A stretch of DNA of 64,000 nt, from contig CAMPDV010000088.1 of assembly GCA_946699065.1 (NCBI GenBank), positions 496,001 to 560,000 of the forward strand. Reading direction: 5' to 3'. The stretch's first letter is position 1, and each line of letters opens with the position of its first letter. This document shows, one piece after another, positions 51,330-63,360 of the stretch. Under the pieces are notes generated by a model. The model was not told the DNA's origin. It searched no databases and worked only from the letters and a program-made list of their open reading frames with translations. A program made the translations under genes and the position numbers. The stretch comes from Loxodes magnus (lineage: Eukaryota; Ciliophora; Karyorelictea; Loxodida; Loxodidae).

Positions 51330-52951
51330 GAAAGCTGAGAACATCCGAAATGAGCTATTAAATTAGTAGCTTTAGACTACTTAAATGTATTGTCAGATTT
51401 ATAAATCTTAGAAATAGTTCCAGTATTAAAGAAAGGTTATTAGATGCTTTTCTAAATACCCTATAACTAAACTAAACTATACTCTAAATATGCATTCATA
51501 AGGAAAAGTCAAAGAGATGAGCAATAGATTGAATTTCAGGGTTATATAGATTAATATACTATAACTAAACTAGCATCTCTTTAAAGGTAATTAGTCAAAA
51601 TTTAGCTAAAATAGCTTTAATTTAATAAATATATAAGAACTTAAAGTTAGCTAATGAAACATCTTATAGCTTTAAAATAAATTAAACAGCTTTATAAAGA
51701 GGAAAATTATTTAGTTATGCTGGCTACTAATATTATACATCTAGCAATTAAAGTATTAAAATCAGATTAAATCAATAAAAAGAACAAGCGATGGAACTTT
51801 TTAGAATTTGAATTTAAAGTTTCGAAAGTTAAATGAAATAAATCATAAAACTAAAGTCTTTATCAGTGCTTAAAACATTCTATCAAGTAATTTACCTGGC
51901 TAATACTGCTAGTTCATTCCACTGATTGTATAAATATAACAATGACTTCTCATTTTATAAACTTATAGTAAAATATTTAAGTAGATAAAAAGATATAAAA
52001 GCTAAATAGTTAATTAGCTATAGTAGTTCTCAATTTAAATTAAAGGAAATAAGAAAAGCAGGGATTAACACCATATAAATAGAAATAAGATGTTTAATCA
52101 TCTAAAAGTAGAAGCTAATTGGATATCTTAGATAATATTGTAACGACACTTGAATAAGAGATAAGAGTAGATTTTGTAGTTTATTATAGCTATTAGAGAA
52201 TGAAATATCTCAATTTAATTTTTTTATAGATTTAGGTTTCTAGAGCATTTAAAAATATTTAGAATTTAGTAGTCAAATATCAAATCTTCATTAGTAAATA
52301 TGAAATTTTAAATAATTATAACTAGGTATTTAGCTAAAAAAAGCAAAACATTTTGACTCTTTTTAATCATTTAAAAGTACGATAATAAAAATTTTGAGGT
52401 AAAATAAGTTCAAGGGATTAGAAGGAATAAGAGTCTGGAAGATTAAAAATTGTTAATTGTCCTTTAGTTAAATATATTGCATTTCATGCTTTCATTATAA
52501 GAAACTTAAAGTCGCTTTACTTTTTTAATTATTAAGCGATTCTCTCTTATTTATTTGTTCTTAATTAGTTTAAATTCAAAAATAATATTAATAATTACCT
52601 AATGAAAGCTTAGTTACTATTTCATTTTATCAATATTTTTCCTTTTTATGGCGTTGATATTATCTTCTTTATTCCATTTACTACAACAGTTAGTAAGTTC
52701 AAATTTTTTGCTTCCAATAAATTTCTATTCCATATAATAATTATAAAATGTTCTCTTATATGAGTTTATATAATATCAGAACAAGTATAATATTTTATTC
52801 CTTATACTTTCATTAATAAAGTATAAAAATCTATATACAAAGTCAATCAGCGATATATTCATTAAAGCATTTCATTCTATTAAAGCTATTAATTTATATA
52901 ATTTTAAATTGGCCAAGTTTAAAGCTAAGCCACTTATCATAAATTATATGA
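51330..52951. other. A+T-rich spacer
   Basis: No supported gene on either strand. It lies between convergent genes. Confidence 0.4.
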
Positions 52952-55900
52952 TCATACCACAGCTTAAAAATGAGTATAGACATTTATGCTTTATTTAATA
53001 TATATGATCTCAATGCTCCTTTGAAATTTTTTGGGGATTTCAAAGAAAGCTTATTAGCTCTTTTTTTAACCTTACAGCTAATGTTAAACTGACAATAGAC
53101 TTGTTGGTATCTTTAGAGAATTAATTTAATAAATAGCTTATAAATAAGAATATCTTAATATATAATTAAGTTTTTAATAATTAGTAAATTCAGAAAAAGG
53201 AGATTCTTCCTTTTTTTCTTCTTCAACATTCAAATCGCTATTTATCTGATTTAATTTTTAAAACTGGTCTTTATCCTTTTCTTATACTGATAATATTATG
53301 CTTCATTGATCTACATTAGGTAGTATTGGATTCAATTTTTATTCAATTTTTTATTTAGCTTGCTTAACTACTGGATATTTGTTGTTGTATTTTATTTTCT
53401 TCTTCAATGTTTTTAAATCTTAATCATTAAATACTTTAAATAAATAAACTTACCTTTATCAAAGGTTTCTTCGTTTTAGTTTTAACTAGAAGCAGCTTCT
53501 AGCTTAGTAAAATACCACCATCCATCAGAAGTACATCTGATGACATAACTAACTAATACTAATCCTATTAGAATAAGCATTACAATACCTGAAACGAAAG
53601 AAACTTTATCTTCAGATTTGTTAGGATTAGCCACTTTTATTAATTTTTCATATTCGCAGTTTCTATTTTAAATAGTTTCTACAAATTTATCCAGTCAGCA
53701 GTCTGAATCTATCAAGTTTTAGTCATCATTATTATAATCTTCCAAATTCTCTACAAAAAACTTGCTTTCTTTTATTTTTAATGAGCATTCTTGCTGATAC
53801 AAAAAAAATTCATATTTTATAGGTTCAGTAAAATCACATCGCTATATAGTTAAAGTTTTATTGTCGTAATAAAAGCATCCTTTAGCTTCGTATTGTGGAG
53901 GATATTTTTTATATTTTTTTTCACAATCTCCTAAATCATATTTGCATTAACTTGAGTAGCACGTTTAGTCACATTCGTGATCTCCAATCCATTCTGTTGG
54001 ACAATTAAAAGGACACTATGTACAGTCTTTAAAATCATAGTCAAATTCTTTAAAGTTACATTCTTCATCACATTATCCGTTATTGAGCGAGCTTTGAGAA
54101 CAATTTCTTTTATTTTATGCTTCAGTACCATTACAGTCCCCTCCATCAAACCTACATTTCGAATTGTTGCATTACTTATCACATTCTCCATCTTTGATTC
54201 ACGATCAATAGCATCTTTCATCACAAAGATAAAAATCACAATCAGGCTTATCAGAATTAAATTAATTTTATAATTAATTCCAGCAAAGACAATCGTCTAA
54301 TTACATACTACAATTCTTTTGCTCTTGGTCATCTATATCTTTTAGAACTCGCTTTTAATCTGTCTTATTTCATTAAGTACAATCTCCAAAATCATAGAAG
54401 CACTCTGGTACATTACATTCATCATCACATTTTCCATCTAATAAATAGTCATTTATGCATCCTTCTTTACACTCATGCTATTATTAATAATTTGCTTCAG
54501 ATTGATTGAAATAGGTAAAATAGTAGCACCTGTCATTAATAGTTTTAATATCAGTCTCAAATTTTTATGGAAATATTTCTCTATTGCTTAGTATAAAAAT
54601 GCTACATATTGCATGAAGTAGGATGGAAAATAGAATGATTCACTACACTCTATTATGTATACGATAGTTAAATTTCCTTGGTTTCTTTTAATCTTTCCTA
54701 TTTAAGTAAAATTTATCTGTTAAATACATCATTAAGAAAACTACAAAAGAAAACAGGGTTATAAAGGGCATTCCTGATGAATAAATTGAAGAAGTGTAAA
54801 TGATAACACATATAGTAGCATATTATTCTGCTAAATCTATCTCTCAGTCAACTTCACAGCTCTTGCAGCAGCATTTCTTACAGTTTAGTTTGATTACCCT
54901 TCAAAGGAATTTTAACCCATATTCGAACGTCTTTATAAAAATTGGCATTATTATTCCTTTGCTTGAATTTAAGTATCAAAATCTACTCCACACACCAAAT
55001 TAGTTCGCGTTTACTACGAGGATAATAAAGCCTTGATTGAGCAACTAAAATATAAACAGCATTAAGCAAAAATTCCAAGCTTCATCTACTTTATTTCAAG
55101 TCTTTAATAGCTTATTTAAGTATCTAAGAGTATAGTAAATTATTTGGTTTGTTAAAAATATGAAAAACCCGATTCCTACCCATATAGCTCATTTTTTTAA
55201 ATATTCGTTTCTAAACTCACTACAAAAATGAGCAACTTCGCTCTCTCCCTTAAATATTTCAATCATACTTTAAGTTGAACACCAGCAGTAATATCCTTCC
55301 GATTCTTTATTTTTTATAAGAGCCATTTTAATCATGTCAAATTAAAGGTCTTCAAAATGCTGTCTCTTTTACGAAAATAATACATCATTAATATCTCTGA
55401 AGTATTAGTGACATCTGTAATCTGATGGAAATTTGTCGTTTTTGGCAGAGTTTATTCCATAAACAATTCAAAAAGAAAATAGGATGATGATAAGTTGAAT
55501 AAACGAAATTTTTAATTTACTGATAGTTCCTTATCAGAAAGAGTGATTTAAATTTTCTCATTAAATTAATGAAGGATCTTTCAATCTTCTAACTCTTAAA
55601 GGCCATGTCTTTTTATATTATAAAAGTTTCTATTAACCTTTGAGATAAAACTTAGTTTCAAAATATAATTTGTAGACCAAATTCCTTATCGATTTCTTTT
55701 CAAAAACAACAATTACTTATTGCTATTTTTCTAGTTCAGACTTTTTATCAAAATCTCAGTTTCTAATTTAAGACTAAAGTTATTTCTTTTTTAGTCTTAA
55801 TTATTCCTACGATAAATGTTTACAAAGTATTTTACTAAGACAAGCCTTCGTTGTATTTAAGCAAGAACAACATTGATTTTATTGATTTAATTGCATATCT

Positions 55901-56670
55901 AACTTGATATATTATTCACATTTTTCTACATATTCCTTTTCATTTCTTACTATTATTACTTCTTTAACTTTCCATATCATATCCTCAAAAAACTTTTTTA
56001 CATTTTCTATACTAGTTCCTTCTGGAAATCCTTATATTTGTACTGCATATTAAGTAATGGAATGTTCTTTTTCCTGTTTTATAATTTAGTTGTCACTGTA
56101 GTATCAATATAACATAACGAAAAATAGGAATACTAGGCATTAGAAGAAGTCTATAAGGGAAATTTCAAGATTTCTCTATCAAGATTTATTTTTGATATCA
56201 TTTTCAAACTTTTCCTGCTGTTTATCTTTATTTAGGAAGTTATAAATTTTCTAGGAGCTTATATGAAACTTCGAGTAATACTTATGGTTATACATTTGTT
56301 TATAGTATTCTATGATTTCTGTATCATTCATGTCTTTTATCTCAGGTATGTATTTTTCGTAATCTTAGTCAAAAATTCAAAAAGGAATTTCTTTTCCTTT
56401 AGTATCCAGATTTCCTACATTGAATCATTCTAAAAGTCCACCTTCATCACTCTCATAGTAAGATCCGTTGTAATCAATTACTAACTTTCCTATGTTAATA
56501 AGACTTAGCAATAGAAACACAAGTGAAAGCCAAAGAAGCCAATTTAGATAAAGCTTATAACCAATTCCTAATTCCTCAAAACTGTTATTTTAGTCATTTT
56601 ATTGACTATTATTTTCTGACAAGTTTGTATTTTCATTTTTAACTTGTGTGCTTCCTTAACTTCTCTCCAT
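52952..56670 (-). CDS. CSC1/TMEM63-like membrane protein with four LNR modules
   Basis: ATG 56670, one 20-nt intron at 53434-53453. Two N-terminal TM segments lead to a cytosolic region (QYAVQIQGFPEGTSIENV; VIVVFEKKSIRNLV; IQWENLN) like the RRM-like domain of CSC1/OSCA/TMEM63 osmosensitive channels. At least six more TM segments follow (residues about 420-750). Next come four Lin12/Notch repeats (DGKCDDECNVPECFYDFGDC; KDGECDKQCNNSKCRFDGGD; NNGQCDEECN; GDHECDQTCYSSQCKYDLGD), a Cys-rich segment, a last TM (SFVSGIVMLILIGLVLVSYV) and an acidic tail (VEEEKKEESPFSEFTNY). Recognisable protein ends near 53180; the first in-frame TGA is 52952-52954. The channel family call is moderate, the LNR call strong. 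Confidence 0.75.
53434..53453 (-). other. Inferred 20-nt intron
   Basis: Read on the minus strand: GTAAGTTTATTTATTTAAAG. Removing it joins FDK to VFNDQDLKTLKKK in frame, phase 1. A 35-nt alternative ending at the next AAG also keeps frame. It has the size and consensus of the introns in the 18.6-20.6 kb array. Confidence 0.6.
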
Positions 56671-57261
56671 TTTATTTATATAAGTTATTAAAATCTTTTA
56701 AGAAGCTTTTATCCTAATAAATTTCTATTAAAAGAACTTAAGAAAATAATTAATTTATTAGTTTTCCTAATTTAGCCTATATCATTTACTTTTATCTATT
56801 TTAATTAATACTGTTATAAAAGGTATACTTAATGTAAGAAATTTGCTCCTTTTTACGGATTTTCAACCCATTTCTGAGCAGTCGATTTCTCTCCGTGGTC
56901 GGAACCACTCTACTTTTTCACTCTTTTCTCACTATTGCTTTATTCTAGGATTAAAATCTATTTCTTCTTGAGATATTTCTTTGTGAGAACAGAATATTTG
57001 CTCTACAATATATGATATTTTCTTTCCTAACTAATTCTCTCTTACAAATGAACAGCCTACCTTTTCTAAAATAACTAACATTATCATAAGATATTTTTCG
57101 TTCATACAACAGTAACAATTCTTCTTAATTTGCTTTTTAATTTTTTTTCAGAAGTTTAGACATCAAGACTTGCTCTATTTTCATTTTTTCTACTATCATT
57201 GAATTGTTTATTTGATCTATTTGTTCGATTTTTTCGATTTGATTTTATAATTTTGATAAAT

Positions 57262-57590
57262 AATAATAAATAAATAAATGTGATTATAGTGCGCGTAGCA
57301 CCTCAATGGTGCACAGCTCTTTAATAAAGATTTTTAAAGTTAAAAATCCCTTGCTGAAGTTTTCTACAGTGCTAGTATTCCCTTGTGAGTTTTGTCTTCT
57401 ATAGAGCCGCAATCAGAATACTACCCTAAGAGACCTTAGTATCTAGCATCTTTCGTCATTAATGCTACTTTATGCCTCTTTGATTTTCTCTTCTCTTGAC
57501 TGATTCTTCACCTACGGAGTAATTCCTGGTACAAGAGTTTAAATCAGTTTCAGTTGGAGGATTGTTCCTCCCTATTTATTTATATATATA
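57262..57590 (-). mobile_element. SINE-like element with hairpin and microsatellite tail
   Basis: On the minus strand the body starts near GGGAGGAACAATCCTCC, runs about 270 nt without coding signal, and ends in GAGCTGTGCACC...GGTGCTACGCGC, ATAATCACA and a TTTA/TTA tail. Hairpin and tail match those at 1534, 23350 and 24586; the body is not obviously the same. Confidence 0.55.
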
Positions 57591-58104
57591 ATAATAATGA
57601 TAGATATAAAAATTACAATTTTTTTAATATTTGAGTATATTATATAATTACATTGTATGAAATATGCATATTATGCTTAAATTCATCTTTTCATTTTCTT
57701 AAAATGCTCAATTATGCTTTCTGCTCAAATTTATCTTGTAAAATAAATTGAATTATTCTTCTTTTCCATTTGAGGAATTGATTGAACTTTCATTTATCAA
57801 CTAGAAAATTTCTTATCTTCTCTTCAATAAATTCTTATGAAAGCTTTTGTCTAAATAATCTACTTTAAGAAGTTAAAGTCTTTAAAAATTCTAAATGATA
57901 AGTCTTATATATAAAACTTGCTTTCTTCTAATCTTTTCCCTAAAGTAAATAATTAGAAATCCTTAATTAAATCTCTAAAATAAAGGCAATTAAAGTTATG
58001 CTCGAATTCGTCAAAATCTTAGTTGAATACCAATAGAAATAAAGTGTTGAATAAGGCACTTATTTAATTTGATGTATTATAATAATAATATATTTAAAAA
58101 ATTA
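57591..58104. other. Spacer
   Basis: A+T-rich; only a short ATA/ATT microsatellite at both edges. No gene seen. Confidence 0.4.
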
Positions 58105-58886
58105 ATTTTTTGCTTCCCCTGGACTTTCAATCAACAATGGCTAGATCTTTACTTAAGTAGATGGATATCACGAACTTTTTTATGTGGAGGATAATTAATG
58201 ATGATTTTTCCAGATCATGAATACATTTTCTATTTATAAATTACATTTTATGATATTCAGAGTTTATTTAGAATTCTTTATGTTCTTCGTTCTTCTCTTA
58301 TCTAGAGTTTTTCTCAAGCTCAGTATTTCTTAGAATGTGATTATTTACCTTACAGTACCAGCAGTTTTGGTCTATTTTTTCTTTGCCATTTTTTGTAATA
58401 CTTATTTCTGTTGCTCTATTCTATTTTTCAATATTATCTCCGTGTCTAATCTTGTTTTAATTCTGGATCAGCTTATCTTATTTTTCGCTTTCTATAATAA
58501 ATTTTGATTATGAACTAAATATAGATTTTGATTATTATTATAGTTATTATTTTGTTACTAATTTAAGTTTTATATTAATCATCGACAAAGTATTCATTAT
58601 TTATTATTTAATCTTCAATGTTTTAATCAGTTTTCTGATCTTTTCTCCTTGATTTTAGATAGTTTTTCATACTTTTAAATTAGGTTTTTTGTTTTATTTA
58701 GCTGAATTTAGAGTTTTTAATCAGCTACATTCTCATGTTCTCTTATTTCAACAGGTTCAATCATAATTTTAACTTCAGATGAAGAACTTGATTCCTCTTG
58801 TAGTTATTGAGTATATTACATTCTTTCACTTCCATTTTCTTAAAGTTTCTAATTCAGTCTTTTAAGAGGCGAACAGATTACTCCAT
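58105..58886 (-). mobile_element. Frameshifted copy of the MDQS gag-like retroposon
   Basis: MEQSVRLLKDWIRNFKKMEV at ATG 58886 aligns with MDQSLRLSKNQLKNLKRK of 12974. A frameshift then moves the sense to QLQEESSSSSEVKIMIEP. The knuckle is CWYCKVNNHILRNT, with the last Cys lost. The 3' side has the CCCCTGG block and a short ATT tail. Dead copy. Confidence 0.6.
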
Positions 58887-59022
58887 TTTTTAAATAAATG
58901 AATTATATCCAGCAAGTATATTTTAATCATTTTATACTTAATCTATTATTCTTTTTGCAATAGCATAAGTATGTTCCTTAGGAAAAATTCATTGAAGAAT
59001 TCTTTTTAATTTTAAAATCAAG

Positions 59023-59494
59023 ATGTCCGATATACTATTGAAAAATATGAGCTTTTAAAAATCCATTGATTCATTTAGATTATCTTATTTAAATATCTAT
59101 GATATGCAAAATGTATTAAAAATTTTTGACAATAAAAAGGTATATAAGAGTCTTGATTATCTTAAGTGATTTAGTTTAAATAAAAGTATAAATGCATGAA
59201 CTTAATTACTTCCAAGTGGAAAAAAAATCGTCTTAAATAAGCAAAACAAGAATTATTAAATGTAGATTAGGAATAACTAAATATACTCTAGATATGAATT
59301 TACAGGATTTAGCTCTTTTATTTGTCGTTCCTTTAGACTCTGATATAAGCAAGGCTTTATATCACCATCATATTCTGTTAAATAAAATAAAAATTATGCA
59401 ATATATTAAAAAATTTTATGCGTTAGATATAACTCCATACTTAGATAGTATTGTAATAGCTTTAGAAAAAATAATTCTAAATCAGAGACTTTAG
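59023..59494 (+). CDS. Unknown ORF in two frames, possible LRR-like
   Basis: MSDILLKNMSFQKSIDSFRL and VYKSLDYLKWFSLNKSINAW in the first frame. From about 59230 a second frame takes over (LGITKYTLDMNLQDLALLFV, LDITPYLDSIVIALEKIIL). An intron or a frameshift joins them. It sits between two retroposon copies. Family unknown. Confidence 0.35.
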
Positions 59495-59619
59495 CTATAT
59501 AGTATAGTGGGGACTATAATTTTCTTTTTTACCTAATTTATACTGTAGGTTAGTGATTATTTCTTTTTAGGTAATTTGCATTTCATTAATTTTTAAATAA
59601 AATACAAATACAAAATTAA

Positions 59620-60502
59620 ATGTTTTACGTTCTTAGAGGTGTTTCAACCTCTTTCCCGCTAGCTTTTAGATTGCTCTAAAGACTAAATATAAAAGTTTAT
59701 ATGTTTCAATAACACTTCTCCTTGCTATGCGTACTGTCACTGAGGTGTTCTTTCGACAAGATAAGAATTTTTATCTTTCATCTTTTATTTTTTCCAAATT
59801 TGTTGCATTATAATATTTTTCTTTTTAGTTTTAGTTGTTGTATCTTCTTTTTATTCTCCAATCTTTTCTAGTACTTACAGTATTCTTATTTAAAGTTTTT
59901 AAATTTCTAACGTCTTTTCCAAAGATGCTTTTGAGAGCTAAAATAATAGCATCTTTTTTATTCTCGTTTAGGCTTAAATATTTAGTTCTTTTCTTCTTTG
60001 ACTATCATTGGGTCGATTTCTTATTCTTTTAGGTCCATTTAACGCTTCAATTTTTGCTGATTTAATTCAATTTTTTCTATTTTGCTGACCAATTATTTCT
60101 GCTTCTATTGTTAGTGTTTTGATTAATTGATCTGGATTTGTGAAATATTTCAAAATGCATTCATTAAGATTTCTTTCTTAGGTCATAAATTTTGATTCTA
60201 ATTCCTCTGCAATTTCAAGTTTTTCCATCAGTCTCTTATTATCTTTCTTCAGTTAATAACCTCTTCTTGGAGGTCTAGCATCACTTATTAGCTAATAATA
60301 GCTAATTTATACTATATGGTGAAACTCGAGACTTCTGAGCGCATAATATTTTTAGCCTATTTCATTGGCTTTTCTTCAGACGTAGAAGATTCGATTTGAA
60401 AAATGATCTTTTGGATTCTTTTTCCTGGGCCTATTCTCTATTTTTAATTTCGTTAACTTCTATCTTTTTGTGGTCGCGAAAATCTTGATTTGACTCTGAC
60501 AT
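59620..60502 (-). mobile_element. Gag-like retroposon ORF relic
   Basis: ATG 60502 opens MSESNQDFRDHKKIEVNEIK; the sense then shifts frame (IESSTSEEKPMKQAKNIMRS). At the 3' side lies the hairpin AGAGGT...ACCTCT (59634-59651) and an A+T microsatellite, the layout of its neighbours. Confidence 0.45.
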
Positions 60503-60534
60503 TTTTTTAATTTCTATTAATGTTTATATATAAT

Positions 60535-62478
60535 AATAATAATAATAATATAATAAATTAAAGTGTTCGTATCTTAGGGGATTTTAAACCCCTTCAATAC
60601 ATACCTCCAGAGTTCGTTCCTTGAGGTTTAAAATAAAATTTGGGACTCCCAGTTTTTTTGGAGTTCCGGCACTCCTTTGAAAAAGCCTCATTCTAAATAT
60701 TTTTCCATTCTTGTCTACATAAATTCTTGACAGTTCTCTCCAAATCTCTTCACTGCTTCTTCTCTGTAATAATAATACTAATTTAAATGCTAAATGTTTA
60801 GAGATCTTTAAGTAGTTTCACCCTCGTGATTTTAGGACCAGTTTTTTTAATTGGCCGGAACCAATTCCCTCTGCTACTCTTCTACCATCCCCTTGCACGT
60901 TATATCATTTTGGTTTGCAAATATATCCTTTGGTCGTTGGATAGAACTGACTGCAAAAATAATCTCATTACTTTAATTACTATTTGTAAAGTTATTTTTT
61001 TTGATTCTATTTTTTCCAATATTATTGTTTAATTTTTTATAATTTTCAGCATTATCAATATTTGTGATTCCTGTTTACACAAACTTTGCATTTTGGTTTA
61101 GGAATCTTGGATTTTTGTATCTAGATCTGATACTGTAATGGCTAATTCCTCGGCTCAATATCTATTGCCGAGGTTTGCTTCTGGATAAGCTCTGCTTAAC
61201 ATTGGGAGTAAGCTTCAACATCTGCTTCATCTAGAATTCCTAGAGCTATTCCTATTGAGCGAACAACTTTTCCTACTGAGCCTATTTCATTGAATACACT
61301 ATTTTTTTGACCGTAGGTCTCCATGAAACTCTCTTTCCAATCTTGGATGTCTGCAACTAAGTCCTGAGGTTTCTATTTTCGATCCAGAGTTTCTTGATTT
61401 CCTCTTTGACCATGAAAAAGCTATCAGGATTTATGCCTGTTTCTCTTGATATAGCGGCATAGTGAATTCTCTTACAGCAGCTGCTTCTTAAGTCTCCAGC
61501 ACTTTTCTCGGTTATTCTTCTTCATTTGATGAGACTTAATTTCTTTTTTGCCTCTTTATGCCTATCTTTTTTATTATTAGAGGAGTTTCTTAGGACTGTT
61601 ACTGTTTCAATTGTCGACCCGCTCCTTATTTTTTAGTCTCTTCAAAAACAGAATAGGAGCTTTTTTGAAATGCTTCTTCTCTGCTTCTTCTCTGCTTCTT
61701 CTCTGCTTCTTCTCTGCTTCTTCTCTGCTTCTTCTCTGCTTCTTCTCTGCTTCTTCTCTGCTTCTTCTCTGCTTCTTCTCTGCTTCTTCTCTGCTTCTTC
61801 TCTGCTTCTTCTCTGCTTCTTCTCTGCTTCTTCTCTGCTTCTTCTCTGCTTCTTCTCTGCTTCTTCTCTGCTTCTTCTCTGCTTCTTCTCTGTTTATCCA
61901 AATATATCTTGCATCTCTTTTATGTGTGGAATCTTGATTTGCACAGCTTAACGATCCTTCTGGGAGGAGTTATCTCTATGGGTTTTATGTATTCTAGTTC
62001 CATTTTATTTTCAGCTAAGGTTTAAGGTCAAATTCTTTTTTCTCCCAATTGTTTCACTTCGATTTCCTGTTTCATTAATCTTTCTTTATCATTTTAACTT
62101 TTCTATAATAATTTTTTGGTTTTCTTTCTTTAATATTTAAACTTCTTCTTATAGGTTACGGATAGATTTCATAAGTTATTATATTATTAGACATTCATCA
62201 TTTTTCTATTTCTAAATTATTTTTAGTTACCACTTTTTATGTGTTCCATATCACGGCTATGGGAATAAAAAATCTCGCTTGCTTTAGTCAGTTTCTGTTT
62301 GATTTAATTTCATTTTCAATTTAAGATTATCTTTATTTTTCAAAATTTGGGGTTAAAGAGTCTAAGAAAATTATTATGTTATTAAAGAAGACGTTCTAGT
62401 AGAATAATTAGAAGTCTCTGGTTTTTTTTCCTTTTTCTATGGAGTAGAAAAAAAACCCTTCTTGAAACCTTCTGCCAT
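60535..62478 (-). mobile_element. Gag-like retroposon with internal 11-bp satellite
   Basis: ATG 62478 reads MAEGFKKGFFSTPQKKEKKP, similar to MSGLRKGFYPPPTGN at 11837. The middle is occupied by the 11-bp satellite at 61672-61892. The 3' end (lower coordinates) shows a GGGG...CCCC hairpin at 60576-60594 and an (ATT)n tail at 60535-60555. Additional hairpins (GGAGT...ACTCC, AATTGG...CCAATT) at 60655-60862 suggest two nested 3' ends. Frames are broken in places. Confidence 0.5.
61672..61892 (-). repeat. 11-bp tandem satellite, about 20 copies
   Basis: Unit CTTCTTCTCTG on the plus strand, almost without variation. On the minus strand 11 bp repeated gives the 11-residue repeat QRRSREEAEKK in whichever frame is used, a charged hendecad helix. 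Confidence 0.95.
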
Positions 62479-62529
62479 TTTATATATTAACGTTTAAATT
62501 TTTTAAATTTTAATTTTGATTATAAAAAA

Positions 62530-63360
62530 ATGGCTCCTAAGAAATAATCGAATAAAAACTAACAGGATATTGATTAATAAAACTCTCTAATCGAAATATA
62601 CTCCCTAGGAGCTGAAAATAAAAAAATGTAACAATCACTTTTAGACTTATTTTAACGACTAGATTCTCTAACTTTTACTGTACAACAACTAAAAAATGAA
62701 AATCGATGACTAAAAATGGAATTCAGCGCTAAGACATCCAATTCTTAACTTATCTAACAACTGGAAAAAACGGAGTTAAAGCTTAAAGATAATAACAAGA
62801 AAAATAATTCTGAATAACTTATTGCTCCTCATAATGATCCTATGGTAGTGGAATAGCTGTATTTCAAAACTTTTTCTAATCGGGAAAAATATTAAGAATG
62901 GAAAAAATGTTGAAAATGTCAAAAATTAGGACATATCTCCAAAAAATGCACAACAAGATGCTTCTTTTGTAAAGAAATGGACGTATATTTAAAAAATGTT
63001 GGCACTTTTAGAGAAAACATAAATAAACAAGTCAAAAGTTATGAAATAACATGTTTAAGTTATACTGTTCCACAGAAGGAATACTTTATAAGAAAAAGGC
63101 ATAAGAAGGAGATTAATTAATATTGGATATCGTAAACGTTCAAAAAAGAAGAACGAGACAATTTTTGAACCAGATTGAGACTGAAGCAAGATTCCTACTA
63201 TCAAGAAGGGATAAATTAACTTGAGTCGATACGTAATAGAAGAATGGAGTGGCCCAATTAACATTTGAGAAAACTTATAAACTGATTCCATGACTAACCT
63301 AACAAAGGAAAAAGTCATGCAAATAGATGATTTTTTTTTGGAAAAATAAATACTTAACAT
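62530..63360 (+). CDS. Gag-like protein: coiled coil and CCHC zinc knuckle (MAPKKQ family)
   Basis: MAPKKQSNKNQQDIDQQNSL, then a coiled coil (residues about 35-100, SLTFTVQQLKNENRWLKMEF) and a knuckle from residue 127, CWKCQKLGHISKKC, fitting C-x2-C-x4-H-x4-C, with a second Cys pair after it. A basic segment with several Trp follows to about 63360. TGA codes Trp in the knuckle itself. The frame continues open beyond, without protein character. The architecture is that of a LINE ORF1 nucleic-acid chaperone; a reverse transcriptase would be expected downstream but is not in the window. Confidence 0.6.

Noticed and set aside
54800..55003. Plus-strand ORF opposite the LNR gene
   Set aside because: The minus strand there encodes continuous TM-segment protein in the right frame.
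61611..61951. Plus-strand ORFs of CFFSASSLLLL repeats
   Set aside because: They are shadows of the 11-bp satellite, which has no stop in any frame; the minus-strand charged helix lies within a gag-like ORF.
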